DNA of 64,000 nucleotides, from NCBI GenBank assembly GCA_028245195.1, contig JAOKCF010000003.1, forward strand, positions 1 to 64,000, given 5' to 3'. This stretch comes from Vicingaceae bacterium (GTDB lineage Bacteria > Bacteroidota > Bacteroidia > Flavobacteriales_E > Vicingaceae). A program made the translations under genes and the position numbers. Positions 27,117 to 36,488 of the stretch are shown here, in pieces. The notes under the pieces are model-generated. The model saw only the letters and a list, made by a program, of their open reading frames with translations. It was not told the origin of the DNA and made no database searches. The stretch's first letter is position 1. Every line of letters starts with the position of its first letter.

Positions 27117-28487
27117 TTACGATTTTGGATTAATCGCAGATATTATATCATGAATGGTAATGATGTCAACTTCATTAGACCTGTTTCTAACTAAAACCGC
27201 CGGGTTGTGTTTGCTCAATATTTCAGCGAGCTCTTCTAAAGATGCATTTCCATCTACAAAGTCATAAGGTTTTGACATATGATCTTTCACTTTTCCTAAA
27301 TCCTTGCCGCCTTTTTTAGCGACTACTGAATATAATTCTGAATCGCCTATGGCGCCTACAAATTCTTCTCCGTCCTTTACAGGAATGTGAGAGATGTCGT
27401 ACCTAGTCATTAAATTTAATACATCTGATAGGTTATGTTCAGGTGTTGCAGTAATTAGCTTTTTGCCCTCGTGACTACTCGCTACTGATAGTGCATTGAT
27501 TTTATCAGTTTCCATGAAACCTCTGTCTCTTACCCAATCATCGTTAAACATCTTACCAACGTAACGACTCCCATGGTCATGAAAAATAACAACTACTACA
27601 TCGTCTTTTGTTAATTGGTCTTTCAACTGCATTAATCCTGCTACTGCTGAACCAGCGGAGTTTCCCATGAAGAATCCTTCCTCTCTAGCAAGCCTTCGGG
27701 TCATAATTACTCCATCTTTGTCAGTCACTTTTTCGAAATGGTCAATGAGACTGAAGTCAACATTTTCAGGAAGTATATCTTCCCCAATTCCTTCAGTGAT
27801 GTAAGAGTAAATTTCTTTTTCGTCAAATTCACCTGTTTCGTGAAATTTCTTAAAAACCGAACCATACGTATCTATTCCCCAGATTTTAATGTTTGGATTT
27901 TGCTCTTTTAAATATTTTGCTGACCCCGAAATTGTTCCTCCAGTTCCAACGCCAACAACTAGATGAGTTATTTTACCTTCTGTTTGTTCCCATATTTCAG
28001 GGCCAGTTTGCTCATAATGGGCAGTTCGGTTAGATAGATTGTCGTATTGGTTTGGATAATATGAGTTTGGAATTTCCTTATTCAATCTTTTTGCAACAGA
28101 GTAGTACGATTTTGGATCATCAGGAGAAACATTGGTGGGGGTTACAATAACTTCAGCACCCATGGCTCTAAGAATATCCATTTTTTCTTTGGATTGTTTG
28201 TCGGCTAAGGTGCAGATTAATTTATACCCTTTTACAATTGCAGCTAAAGCTAAGCCCATACCTGTGTTACCCGAAGTTCCTTCAATAATGGTTCCTCCTG
28301 GTTTTAACAATCCGTTTTTCTCAGCATCTTCCACCATTTTTAAGGCCATTCTGTCTTTTGTTGAATGACCAGGGTTGAAAGTTTCCATTTTAGCTAAGAC
28401 TAATGCGGGAATGTCTTTAGTGATTTTATTGAACTTTACTAAAGGCGTATTACCTATGGTTTCTAATATGTTATTGTAATATTTCAT
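27117..28487 (-). CDS. Cystathionine beta-synthase-like PLP enzyme with CBS-domain pair
   Basis: I chose the ATG at 28487 (MKYYNNILETIGNTPLV); a TTG seven codons upstream is less likely. The catalytic domain (about 1-320) shows GNTPLV, the PLP Lys44 in HSTKDRMAL, GTSGNTGMGLA and GVGTGGTISG, as in cysteine synthase and cystathionine beta-synthase. Two CBS motifs follow (about 330-455), which in eukaryotic CBS bind the allosteric ligand. There is no haem-binding N-terminus. It should form cystathionine or cysteine from serine-type substrates; which of the two cannot be told. A TAnnTTTG element lies 19 bases upstream and a terminator follows, so it is a single-gene unit. Confidence 0.88.
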   Translation of the reverse strand: MKYYNNILETIGNTPLVKFNKITKDIPALVLAKMETFNPGHSTKDRMALKMVEDAEKNGLLKPGGTIIEGTSGNTGMGLALAAIVKGYKLICTLADKQSKEKMDILRAMGAEVIVTPTNVSPDDPKSYYSVAKRLNKEIPNSYYPNQYDNLSNRTAHYEQTGPEIWEQTEGKITHLVVGVGTGGTISGSAKYLKEQNPNIKIWGIDTYGSVFKKFHETGEFDEKEIYSYITEGIGEDILPENVDFSLIDHFEKVTDKDGVIMTRRLAREEGFFMGNSAGSAVAGLMQLKDQLTKDDVVVVIFHDHGSRYVGKMFNDDWVRDRGFMETDKINALSVASSHEGKKLITATPEHNLSDVLNLMTRYDISHIPVKDGEEFVGAIGDSELYSVVAKKGGKDLGKVKDHMSKPYDFVDGNASLEELAEILSKHNPAVLVRNRSNEVDIITIHDIISAINPKS

Positions 28488-28505
28488 TTCAATTTTTTTG
28501 CTTTG

Positions 28506-28513
28506 CAAAAGTA
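28506..28513 (-). promoter_or_regulatory. Candidate -7 promoter element for the CBS-like gene
   Basis: On the - strand TACTTTTG matches TAnnTTTG exactly, 18 bases before the chosen ATG. A partial TTTCG lies about 13 bases further upstream, which is shorter than the usual spacing, so the -33 box is uncertain. The element also argues against the upstream TTG start, which it overlaps. Confidence 0.4.
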
Positions 28514-28561
28514 GTTATTTCATGTTCGAAAAGTGGAACTTATGTGTTAAAAATTACACGC

Positions 28562-29779
28562 TTATTCGAACCTAATTGCTTTGATAGGTGTAATTCTGGC
28601 AATGATGCCTGAGGGTATTACTAGCATTAAAAAACAACAAGATAAGGTGCCTAAGTTAAGTAAGATAAGGTTTGTAATATTGAATTGTATCGGAACCTTA
28701 TCTATAAAGTAAGCTTCTTGAGGTAAACTTAAAAAGCCAAATTTTAATTGTAGTAATGAGATTCCAATTCCTATTAAATTACCCCATAAAATTCCCATTA
28801 AAATAAGGTAAGTGGCGTTATAAAGAAATATTTTTCGAATACTATTATTTCTCGCTCCTATTGCTTTAAGAATACCAATCATGGTCGTTCGCTCTAGTAT
28901 TAAAATTAACAAGGCAGAGATCACGTCTATGCCGCATACTAAGACTAGAAGACTTATAATAATAACAACATTTATATCTTGGAGTTCAAGCCAATTGAAA
29001 ATATCAGGCCTAGCATCTTTAATTGAAATTGAACTTAAATCGTAATCAATAACCTCATAGACTTCTTCATCTAACCGTTCCACTTCTTCAATATCGTCGA
29101 CCAGTATTTCAAATCCTCCTATTTGGTGATCTTCCCAGCCATTAATTTTTTGGATTTGTTGAATATCTCCAAGAATCATTTGTTCATCCATTTCTCCCAA
29201 ACCTGTATTGTAAATGCCGCAGATGGTAAACTTTCTAGTTCTTGGGGGCTGCTGCACAAAGTAGGCAAGCACATCATCTCCGATCTTCAATTTTAGCTTA
29301 TTAGCAATCGTAGAAGAGATTAATATTTCAGTTGATTTATTACTAGAATCTAAATTTGGAATTTTCCCTTCTAGGATGTATTGCTCAAAAAACGTCCAAT
29401 TATAATCCTGTCCAACACCTTTCATTATAACGCCATAATTGTTTTCTTCGAATTGCAAAATGGCTGCTTTTTTTGCGAATGTTTGAATGTGATTTATTCC
29501 TGATATGTTCAGCAGTTTTGGTACAAATTCTCGATTTTTAGATATAGCTTTGTTTTCTAATAACCCTCTAGAATCATACGTTGAGATTTGAATGTGAGCT
29601 CCGAAGCCGGAGACCTTTTTTTCGATTTCCGATTGAAAACCTTGCACGATTGATAAGGAAAGAGTCATCATAGCAATGCCCAATGCAATCGCTACGATGG
29701 AAATTCGTATTATTGGTTTAGAAAAGGAGTTTTTTTCTCCTTTAATTATTTTTTTTGCAAAGAATAGTTCGAAATTCAA
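28562..29779 (-). CDS. ABC transporter permease, LolC/LolE-like (FtsX family)
   Basis: The product has a first transmembrane segment at about residues 26-50 followed by the GFQSEIEKKVSGFGAHIQI motif, a large periplasmic domain, and three C-terminal segments with LLILERTTMIGILKAIGA, as in LolC/E permeases that extract lipoproteins from the inner membrane. Homologues start with NFELFFAKKI, which here follows a TTG at 29779; the open frame continues upstream to an ATG at 29872 but that would overlap the divergent gene, so I chose the TTG. No LolD ATPase gene is adjacent. Confidence 0.82.
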   Translation of the reverse strand: MNFELFFAKKIIKGEKNSFSKPIIRISIVAIALGIAMMTLSLSIVQGFQSEIEKKVSGFGAHIQISTYDSRGLLENKAISKNREFVPKLLNISGINHIQTFAKKAAILQFEENNYGVIMKGVGQDYNWTFFEQYILEGKIPNLDSSNKSTEILISSTIANKLKLKIGDDVLAYFVQQPPRTRKFTICGIYNTGLGEMDEQMILGDIQQIQKINGWEDHQIGGFEILVDDIEEVERLDEEVYEVIDYDLSSISIKDARPDIFNWLELQDINVVIIISLLVLVCGIDVISALLILILERTTMIGILKAIGARNNSIRKIFLYNATYLILMGILWGNLIGIGISLLQLKFGFLSLPQEAYFIDKVPIQFNITNLILLNLGTLSCCFLMLVIPSGIIARITPIKAIRFE

Positions 29780-29833
29780 GGAATCGAAGGGCTTAGTATA
29801 AGAAACAAAAATAGGAAAATGAATAGTCAAGTA

Positions 29834-31045
29834 ATGATGAAAACGTGGAGCATATTTTTTATTGTATTTCAAGTTGCTTTTGCATGTTCTTCAACCCCGC
29901 CAAAAACGATTTTAGGATCCGTGGCAACCGCAGTTGAAGAGCAGAGGATTGTTATCGGGAATGAGCGACTAGAAGATTACTTGCCTTTAATCTCGAATAA
30001 AAAAGTTGGTTTTGTAGGAAATCATACGTCAATGATAGATGAATTGCACCTAGTAGATAGTTTGTTGAACTTGGGAGTTAATCTAGTGAAGGTTTTTAGT
30101 CCAGAGCATGGTTTTAGAGGCGCGGCAGATGCAGGAGAAAAAGTCAGTAACGAAATAGATGCAAAAAATGGACTTTCAATAATCTCACTCTACGGGGACA
30201 ACAAAAAGCCTTCTACTGAACAACTAAAGGATGTAGAAGTGTTAGTTTTCGATATCCAAGACGTTGGCGTTCGTTTTTATACTTATATATCAACGTTACA
30301 TTATGTGATGGAAGCGGCTGCAGAGCGCGACATTCAGGTTGTTGTGTTAGATCGTCCAAATCCCAACGGGCACTATATTGATGGTCCGATTTTAGAAGAA
30401 AAGTATAAATCCTTTATTGGACTGCATCCGGTTCCAGTTGTTCACGGAATGACGATTGGAGAATATGCTCAAATGATTAATGGAGAAAGTTGGCTAAAAA
30501 ATGGAATTTCTTGCGACTTAACTGTAATTAAATGCAAAAACTATTCACATCAAAAAGAATACAAAGTTAGTGTGCCACCTTCTCCCAATTTGCCCAACAT
30601 GAATTCAATTTATTTGTATCCTTCTCTGTGTTTTTTCGAAGGAACGCCGATAAGTGTTGGTAGAGGTACTGATGCCCCATTTCAACAATTTGGTCATCCC
30701 TCGTTCAATAAATTTCAATATTCATTCACTCCACTAACAGCTGAAGGTGCTAAAAACCCTAAGCTAAATGGAACGAAATGTTTCGGACTAGATTTAAGCG
30801 ACCAGAAAATAGTCGATGCTAGAAATTGGAAAAAATTGGATCTATCTTATCTAATAGAGTGTTATAAAATTTATCCTGAAAAGGAGAATTATTTTACAAA
30901 CTTTTTCAATTTATTGGCTGGAAACTCAAGTTTAAAAGAAGCGATAATATCCGGAAAAACTGCATCTGAAATAAGAGCTGGTTGGCTTGATGGATTAGCA
31001 AATTATCAGATTACAAGGGAAAAGTATTTGTTGTATAAAAAATAA
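29834..31045 (+). CDS. namZ: NamZ-type (DUF1343) exo-beta-N-acetylmuramidase, lipoprotein
   Basis: DUF1343 (YbbC/NamZ) proteins remove N-acetylmuramic acid from the non-reducing ends of peptidoglycan fragments. The ATG at 29834 gives a lipoprotein signal with Cys18 in AFAC. Family motifs are GFVGNHTS, FSPEHGFRG, LYG, FDIQDVGVRFYTY, LDRPNPNG and PSPNLPN, all present over about 400 residues. It should act in the periplasm or on the surface in cell-wall recycling. It is transcribed divergently from the LolC/E-like gene with only about 55 bases between them. Confidence 0.88.
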   Translation: MMKTWSIFFIVFQVAFACSSTPPKTILGSVATAVEEQRIVIGNERLEDYLPLISNKKVGFVGNHTSMIDELHLVDSLLNLGVNLVKVFSPEHGFRGAADAGEKVSNEIDAKNGLSIISLYGDNKKPSTEQLKDVEVLVFDIQDVGVRFYTYISTLHYVMEAAAERDIQVVVLDRPNPNGHYIDGPILEEKYKSFIGLHPVPVVHGMTIGEYAQMINGESWLKNGISCDLTVIKCKNYSHQKEYKVSVPPSPNLPNMNSIYLYPSLCFFEGTPISVGRGTDAPFQQFGHPSFNKFQYSFTPLTAEGAKNPKLNGTKCFGLDLSDQKIVDARNWKKLDLSYLIECYKIYPEKENYFTNFFNLLAGNSSLKEAIISGKTASEIRAGWLDGLANYQITREKYLLYKK

Positions 31046-31046
31046 C

Positions 31047-31763
31047 TTAACGCTCCTGATTTAACTTTCCACTTCCATTTATTTCTGAAGATATTTCTTT
31101 AACATTCCCTTTGTAGTGAGCGTCTCCGCTTTCATTAATTTCTACCTGAAGAGAATAGGAAACGTTTACCTTTGCATCTTCGCTGCCGTTGATTTCAATT
31201 TCACTTTCGTCACTTAATAAATCATATTCTTTGATATCTCCGCTTCCATTTATTTCAATTTCATGCAGCTTAGTTTCACCTTTCAATCAAATATCTCCTG
31301 CTCCTGAAATTTCAGTTTTCAATTCTTTTACTTTCAAATCCAAGTCAATTAAACCTGAACCGGTAATATCTATAGTTAATTCATCTGATTCTATTTAACC
31401 TTCGCTAAAAACCTCTACTGAGCCTTCAATAACTATTTCATGAATGTTATTGGATTCAATATAGATTTTAATTTTCTCCTCTGTTTTTGGGCATCTGGAA
31501 AAATTAATTTCCCAATTCTCACTTTTTACCTCTGTAAGTAATAAATCGATTATATTTTGAGGGGAAACAATAGTTACTTTTTGAACATCAGCTTGAGTCA
31601 AATAAACAGTTATGTTTCGTTCTAATTTTATTCCTTCAAAATCGTCAACATCTATTATTTGTTCTACTACTGGTCCTTCACCTTCAACACAGTTTTCAAA
31701 AAAGCTACATGACATGAGGCAGGTAGCAACAATTAAAATTGATAAAAAGAATAATTTTTTAAT
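31047..31763 (-). pseudogene. Broken GIN-domain (DUF2807) lipoprotein: lost start, two nonsense codons
   Basis: A single - strand frame gives a complete GIN-type repeat protein if two stops are read through: TAA at 31395-31397 and TGA at 31287-31289. The part between the stops reads SGLIDLDLKVKELKTEISG, so the frame is kept, and the last part has the repeating EINGSGD/EINESGD motifs of the family. Upstream of the first internal Met the frame encodes a good lipoprotein leader (KKLFFLSILIVATCLMSC), but the codon in front of KK is ATT where ATG is expected. Three separate lesions make function unlikely. The shorter open pieces (31395-31715, 31047-31286) should not be annotated as genes. Confidence 0.85.
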
Positions 31764-32298
31764 GGTTTTATTTTATGGCTAAGGTAAGTTTGAATTTCCT
31801 CAATCTCCACCGCGGTAAACATTTTGCTCCGATACATGAAGCCAAGAATTTGTTTTCGAAAGCTTAATGGAATATTTTGACAATTAAAATTCCTCATGTT
31901 TTTGACTGCAAATTTTTTATCACTTGTAATATCTATGCTGCATCCTAGGTATTCAGGAATTTCAAATTGAACAGCTAACTGCATGAATCGAATTTCAATG
32001 TCATTTGGAGCTAGCGCTACGGCTTTTTAAAACTTTCTTCACTTTTACATAAGTAAGAAAGTTTCTTAAAAATATTCCAAGTAGTCTTTGTCATAATAGC
32101 TTCTAATGCAACTTGGTAGGCCAATATTTTAGCTGAAGGACTCTCCACCTGTAGAAATTTTCTGTATACTTTTGGTGCATTCAAATAATCACTGAGCATA
32201 GTTAAATACTTCGTACGCAAATTATCTGAAGAGTTCTTGCTCGAGTTTGAAAAGGCAAGCACAGATTAGAGTATTAAAAGAAGAACTAGGTATTTCAT
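31733..32298 (-). pseudogene. Broken secreted protein of unknown family: nonsense codon in signal peptide plus frameshift
   Basis: The ATG at 32298 begins a signal peptide (MKYLVLLLIL, stop, SVLAFSNSS) with TAA at 32266-32268. The frame then runs through LRTKYLTMLSDYLN and LAYQVALEAIMTKTTWN to SFKK, where a run of five A residues around 32019-32023 is one short; shifting frame gives AVALAPNDIEIRFMQLAVQ and continues through FEIPEYLG and ILGFMYR. Joined, it is a protein of about 185 residues that I associate with an uncharacterised Bacteroidota family. It stands directly upstream of the GIN pseudogene, overlapping its lost start, so the two probably decayed as one operon. Confidence 0.8.
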
Positions 32299-32431
32299 CT
32301 TTATGGAACAAACATAATTAATTCAAAGAAGTAATTACTGAATATTAGTAGTCATCATTCGCAATAATGAAGATTGTGTTATTTTAGTTTTCTTTAGCAT
32401 ACTAATTGGCGGATGAATAAAGAACAAGTAA

Positions 32432-33226
32432 TTAGTTCAACAAGCTAAATGAAATAGCTATAATTCCAACAATTGCACAATAAATTGAGAAATATTTAAG
32501 CTTGCTATTGCGAACCAACTTAATCATTATAGTACAGGCAAATAAACCTGACACAAATGCCGCTATGAAGCCAATTAGCAAAGGTGTAAAGGTTGAAGAT
32601 TCAACGCTAATATCGCTGCCTAGAATGTCCTTTGCAACTTTTCCAAGTATCAAAGGAACAACCATTAAAAACGAGAATTGTGCAGCCTTACTTTTATCAT
32701 TTCCCAACATTACTGAGGTAGAAATAGTGGCACCTGATCTAGAAATTCCCGGAAGCATAGCAATTGCCTGAGAAATTCCAATGATTATAGCATCCCTGAA
32801 ACTTACGTTCTTTGCTGTTTTTTTACTTAAATCTGCTAGGAGTAAAAGAACTGCTGTGACTAAAAGCATTGCACCAACAAAGAGGATGTTTCCACCAAAT
32901 AATTTTTCTAATTCCTCTTCGTAGAAAAGTCCAATAAAAGTTGCCGGAAGCATGGATACAATAATTTTTATTGAAAACTGAGATTCCTCATTCCAATTAA
33001 ATTTTAGCAGACCCTTGAGAATTTCGCTTATATCTTTGCGAAAAATTACAATTGTGCTTAATGCCGTTGCAAAATGAAGTGTTACTGTAAATAGTAAACT
33101 GTCTTTTGGAAGAGATTCATCACCAAGAATAGTTTTTGCAATTTCTAAATGGCCACTTGAGGAGACCGGTAAAAACTCAGTTAACCCTTGAATTACGCCT
33201 AGAATAATTGCATCAATTATATCCAT
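32432..33226 (-). CDS. uppP: Undecaprenyl-diphosphate phosphatase UppP (BacA)
   Basis: UppP removes a phosphate from undecaprenyl pyrophosphate, recycling the lipid carrier for peptidoglycan and O-antigen. The 264-residue integral membrane protein has the two catalytic motifs GLTEFLPVSSSGHL near the N-terminus and PGISRSGATIS near 160, plus seven or eight hydrophobic segments. The ATG is one base from the stop of the aminotransferase upstream, so both share a transcript. Confidence 0.95.
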   Translation of the reverse strand: MDIIDAIILGVIQGLTEFLPVSSSGHLEIAKTILGDESLPKDSLLFTVTLHFATALSTIVIFRKDISEILKGLLKFNWNEESQFSIKIIVSMLPATFIGLFYEEELEKLFGGNILFVGAMLLVTAVLLLLADLSKKTAKNVSFRDAIIIGISQAIAMLPGISRSGATISTSVMLGNDKSKAAQFSFLMVVPLILGKVAKDILGSDISVESSTFTPLLIGFIAAFVSGLFACTIMIKLVRNSKLKYFSIYCAIVGIIAISFSLLN

Positions 33227-33227
33227 C

Positions 33228-34421
33228 TTAATTGTTTGGGTTTATTTTTAGCGCTTCTTTTAAACAACGAAGTGCTTTTTTCAATTTGTCTTTTTCTAAA
33301 ACGTAAGCCAATCGAACTTCATTTTTTCCTTTTCCTGGGGTAGAATAAAATCCACTTGCGGGGGCCATCATGACAGTCTCTCCTTTTAATTCAAATTCTT
33401 CCAACATCCATTGGCAAAATTTATCAGAATCTTTAACCGGCAATTGAGCCACAGCGTAAAAAGCACCACCTGGTTTTGGGCAGAAAACTCCGTCAATTGA
33501 ATTTAAGCCGTCTACTAGAATATCTCTTCTTTCCACATACTCCTTACTAACTTTTTCAAAGTATCTATTAGGGGTTTGCAAAGCTGCTTCACCTGCAATC
33601 TGTCCTAATAATGGGGGGCTTAATCTTGCTTGGGCCAATTTCAAAGCAGCTTTCATAACCTCTTTGTTTCTAGAAACCATAGCTCCAATTCGAACACCAC
33701 ACATGCTGTATCTTTTCGAAACAGAATCAACTACAATAACGTTATCTTCAATTTCTTCCAAATTCAACAAGGAGTGATGCTCTTTTCCATCGTAACAAAA
33801 CTCTCTGTAAACTTCATCTGCAAACAAATATAAATCGTGTTTTTTAACGATGTCTCTTAGTTTATTCAATTCTTCTTGAGAATATAAATATCCGGTTGGG
33901 TTTCCTGGGTTACAGATTAGAATTGCCTTCGTTTTAGAAGTAATATTTTTTTCAAATTCTTCAATTTTTGGTAATGCAAAACCACTTTCAATTGAGGAAC
34001 TAATCGGCACTACCGTTACTCCGGCAGCTTCGGCAAAACCATTGTAATTGGCATAGAATGGCTCAGGAATTATTACCTCGTCGCCTAAGTTTAAACAAGC
34101 GGTAAATGCAAAAGCCAAAGCTTCAGAACCACCTGTTGTTACCATAACATCTTCAAAGCTTACTCCTTTGCTGATATTGTCATAGTATTTCGCAAGTCCT
34201 TTTCGATATGATTCGTTCCCTGCCGAATGACTGTAGGCATAGACGTCCATTGAAATATTTTTAACAGCATCTAAAGCCACCTTTGGCGTTTTAATGTCTG
34301 GTTGTCCAATGTTTAAATGAATCACTTCAACTCCTTTGCTTCTAGCTTTATCAGCAAACGGAACCAGTTTTCTAATTGGTGATTCTGGCATGTTTAATCC
34401 TCTATCTGAAATCTTAGGCAT
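33228..34421 (-). CDS. Class I/II PLP-dependent aminotransferase
   Basis: The 397-residue protein has the fold-type I aminotransferase pattern: NIGQPD near the N-terminus, GGSEAL, NPGNPTG with the substrate-binding Asn, FADEVYREF, and the PLP Lys in DSVSKRYSMCGVRIG. It resembles the aspartate/aromatic aminotransferases of the Ib subgroup. The variant SVSKRYSM instead of SFSKTF is common in Bacteroidota members. Substrate cannot be fixed from sequence. It is first in an operon with uppP. Confidence 0.85.
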   Translation of the reverse strand: MPKISDRGLNMPESPIRKLVPFADKARSKGVEVIHLNIGQPDIKTPKVALDAVKNISMDVYAYSHSAGNESYRKGLAKYYDNISKGVSFEDVMVTTGGSEALAFAFTACLNLGDEVIIPEPFYANYNGFAEAAGVTVVPISSSIESGFALPKIEEFEKNITSKTKAILICNPGNPTGYLYSQEELNKLRDIVKKHDLYLFADEVYREFCYDGKEHHSLLNLEEIEDNVIVVDSVSKRYSMCGVRIGAMVSRNKEVMKAALKLAQARLSPPLLGQIAGEAALQTPNRYFEKVSKEYVERRDILVDGLNSIDGVFCPKPGGAFYAVAQLPVKDSDKFCQWMLEEFELKGETVMMAPASGFYSTPGKGKNEVRLAYVLEKDKLKKALRCLKEALKINPNN

Positions 34422-34650
34422 ATTCTAAATATTAGAGCGCTAAGTTCAGAGAAAATATGGGATTTTCAAAAGCAAAAATTGTTAAGAATAGTAACTGGTT
34501 ATTTGGAGTTTTGAAGGGGGTGCAGAATTGTGTTTTTTGAAAATATTCTGCGCTGTCAGCTATTATTCGTTCGCATTTATAAATACAATTATCCGATTAA
34601 TTCAAACTGCTTCTCTTCGTTTTTTATTAATTGAAATGGCGCAATTTCAT

Positions 34651-35799
34651 TTACACCAGCTCTCCCAACACAAATTTTTTGCTTCCACCTTCTAAGCTGA
34701 GGGCATACAAAAATTGGCTTCCACCATCTTTTACGTTGTATTTCTTTTTGAGCTGTTCGGGTTTCATGCTGAAGTTTCTGCAAACAACATTAGCTTTTTG
34801 AGTCATCCCTTTTTTAGGTTTGGAGACCTCCAATACTTTTATGATTCGGCCTGGGAAGTTTCGTTGTAATTCTGCGGAGGTATACAGGTGTGTATTTGTT
34901 GCCAACTTTGTGAGTCCAAATTGTTGCCCAATAGATTTAAATGCTCCTGCTTTTAAAATTGACGCATTTGGTTCGTACAACCAACGACCTACTTCTGCCA
35001 TAGTGTTACTCGCAGAGCGCTCATGCTCAAAGTTAAATTCAAAGTGTTGTGTATTTTTCTTTAGCAGGTTAATGCAACGAATGACAGGAGTTTCTTCAAA
35101 GCCATATTGCAATAGGAATAGTAGTTCCTTGCATTCATTTTCAACCGATACCACATGCACTTCCTTGCAAAATAGCAATTGAGTAAGCGCTTGTTGAATA
35201 TCAAGCATGGGAGAAAGCTTAATTAAACACTGCTTCGACTTCTTCCAAATGTGAGGAATTAATTCTGCCACATTCGGCTCGCAATCGTCAATTCTAAAAG
35301 CCTTTTCTTTCGCTGATCTGCGGTCTGGGTCAAGGTAAATAAGGTCGTAACGATTACTATCCTGCTCAATAAAGTCTTCTGCTTTCGAATGTATGCAGGT
35401 TACATTGTTTGTTTTTAGGTTCTCAAAGTTTGAACGAACTGTGTTAACTAACTCTTCGTTCGTGTCAACATAGGTAACTTCTTCAGCATGTTGTGCAAAA
35501 AAGTAACTGTCTATTCCAATACCTCCACTTAGGTCTAGAACCTTCTTTACGCTTAAAATAGTTGCTTTGTAAGTTCCTGTTTGTTCCGAAGAAGCTTGAG
35601 AAAAGGCCCGAGCAGATGGATAAATAAAACTTTTAAATTCTAATAAAAAAGGAAGTTTTTGTTTTGCTTTTTGGAGCCCGTTTATTTGATTGAGTATAAA
35701 TTCTTTTGGGAGTTGAGGTTTTTTGCTCAAGAGCAAAGCAAGTTCAGCCGCAGAACGATTTCGATGCTCTTCAATAAATGCTAAAACGGTATCGTTCAA
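34651..35799 (-). CDS. Class I SAM-dependent methyltransferase with THUMP-like C-terminal domain
   Basis: The protein has 382 residues. A helical N-terminal part (about 1-75) precedes a Rossmann methyltransferase with VLDLSGGIGIDSYFFA for SAM binding, YVDTNEEL, and YLDPDRRSAKEKA, the DPDRR motif typical of a Bacteroidota family carrying a THUMP-like C-terminal domain (about 300-382). A nucleic-acid substrate such as tRNA or rRNA is likely but unproven. About 230 bases without a recognisable gene separate it from the aminotransferase downstream. Confidence 0.8.
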   Translation of the reverse strand: MNDTVLAFIEEHRNRSAAELALLLSKKPQLPKEFILNQINGLQKAKQKLPFLLEFKSFIYPSARAFSQASSEQTGTYKATILSVKKVLDLSGGIGIDSYFFAQHAEEVTYVDTNEELVNTVRSNFENLKTNNVTCIHSKAEDFIEQDSNRYDLIYLDPDRRSAKEKAFRIDDCEPNVAELIPHIWKKSKQCLIKLSPMLDIQQALTQLLFCKEVHVVSVENECKELLFLLQYGFEETPVIRCINLLKKNTQHFEFNFEHERSASNTMAEVGRWLYEPNASILKAGAFKSIGQQFGLTKLATNTHLYTSAELQRNFPGRIIKVLEVSKPKKGMTQKANVVCRNFSMKPEQLKKKYNVKDGGSQFLYALSLEGGSKKFVLGELV

Positions 35800-35831
35800 A
35801 ATAATGCGAGGTTCTTCTAGAAAAAGGTTAA

Positions 35832-36488
35832 TTATTCCCCCAAAAATACAAATGAAACAATGTTTGCACCCATTTGCAAGGCTTTTAGTCTTGTCGCTTC
35901 AGAGTCATTATGTATTTCGCGGTCTTCCCAGCCATCTCCTAAGTCACATTCTGAGCTGTAAAAAAGCAACAAACGGCCTTCTTTTATAATTCCTAATCCA
36001 ACTGGTGCTTCACCATCGTGCTCGTGAATTTTAGGAAGGCCACTGTTAAAATCAAATTTTTGATGATAAATCGGGTGAGAAAATGGAACTTCTACCAACT
36101 CTTCATTGGGAAATATTTTCTTTATTTCTCTTCGAACGAATTGATCCATTCCATAATTGTCATCAACGTGGAGAAAACCACCTGCTAGTAGATAGTTCCT
36201 TAGGTTTTCTGATTCTTCTATGTTAAATACTGCATTTCCATGCCCCGTCATATGCACAAAGGGGTAATCGAATAACTCTGTACTTGCAGGTTCCACAATA
36301 GCTTGATCTTTTTTTATCGAAGTATTTAGATTGCTATTGCAAAAGTCGATCAGGTTTGGCAAGGAGGTTTCTAAATTAGAATACCAGTCACCGCCACCGT
36401 TGTATTTTAAAATGGCGATTTGAAAATTTCCATCTTGCGCTGTGCTAACAAATGGAAGAAGAAATATCAGGAAAAATAGTTTACGCAT
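35832..36488 (-). CDS. DUF4159 secreted protein
   Basis: The 218-residue product has a signal peptide (about 1-18, STAQ) and a DUF4159 domain: FQIAILKYNGGGDWY, PFVHMTGHGN, LRNYLLAGGFLHVDDNYGMDQFVRREI and FSHPIYH. The fold is thought to be of the glutamine-amidotransferase-like class, but no activity is established. It starts inside the rsmE stop (8-bp overlap), so it is translated from the same message. Confidence 0.87.
   Translation of the reverse strand: MRKLFFLIFLLPFVSTAQDGNFQIAILKYNGGGDWYSNLETSLPNLIDFCNSNLNTSIKKDQAIVEPASTELFDYPFVHMTGHGNAVFNIEESENLRNYLLAGGFLHVDDNYGMDQFVRREIKKIFPNEELVEVPFSHPIYHQKFDFNSGLPKIHEHDGEAPVGLGIIKEGRLLLFYSSECDLGDGWEDREIHNDSEATRLKALQMGANIVSFVFLGE

Noticed and set aside
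31761-31763. ATT as a genuine start codon for the GIN protein
   Set aside because: ATT starts are very rare and two nonsense codons follow, so a mutated ATG is simpler.
34522-34551. Terminator hairpin GCAGAAT/ATTCTGC
   Set aside because: The stem is only 7 bp with a 16-base loop and no T run follows.
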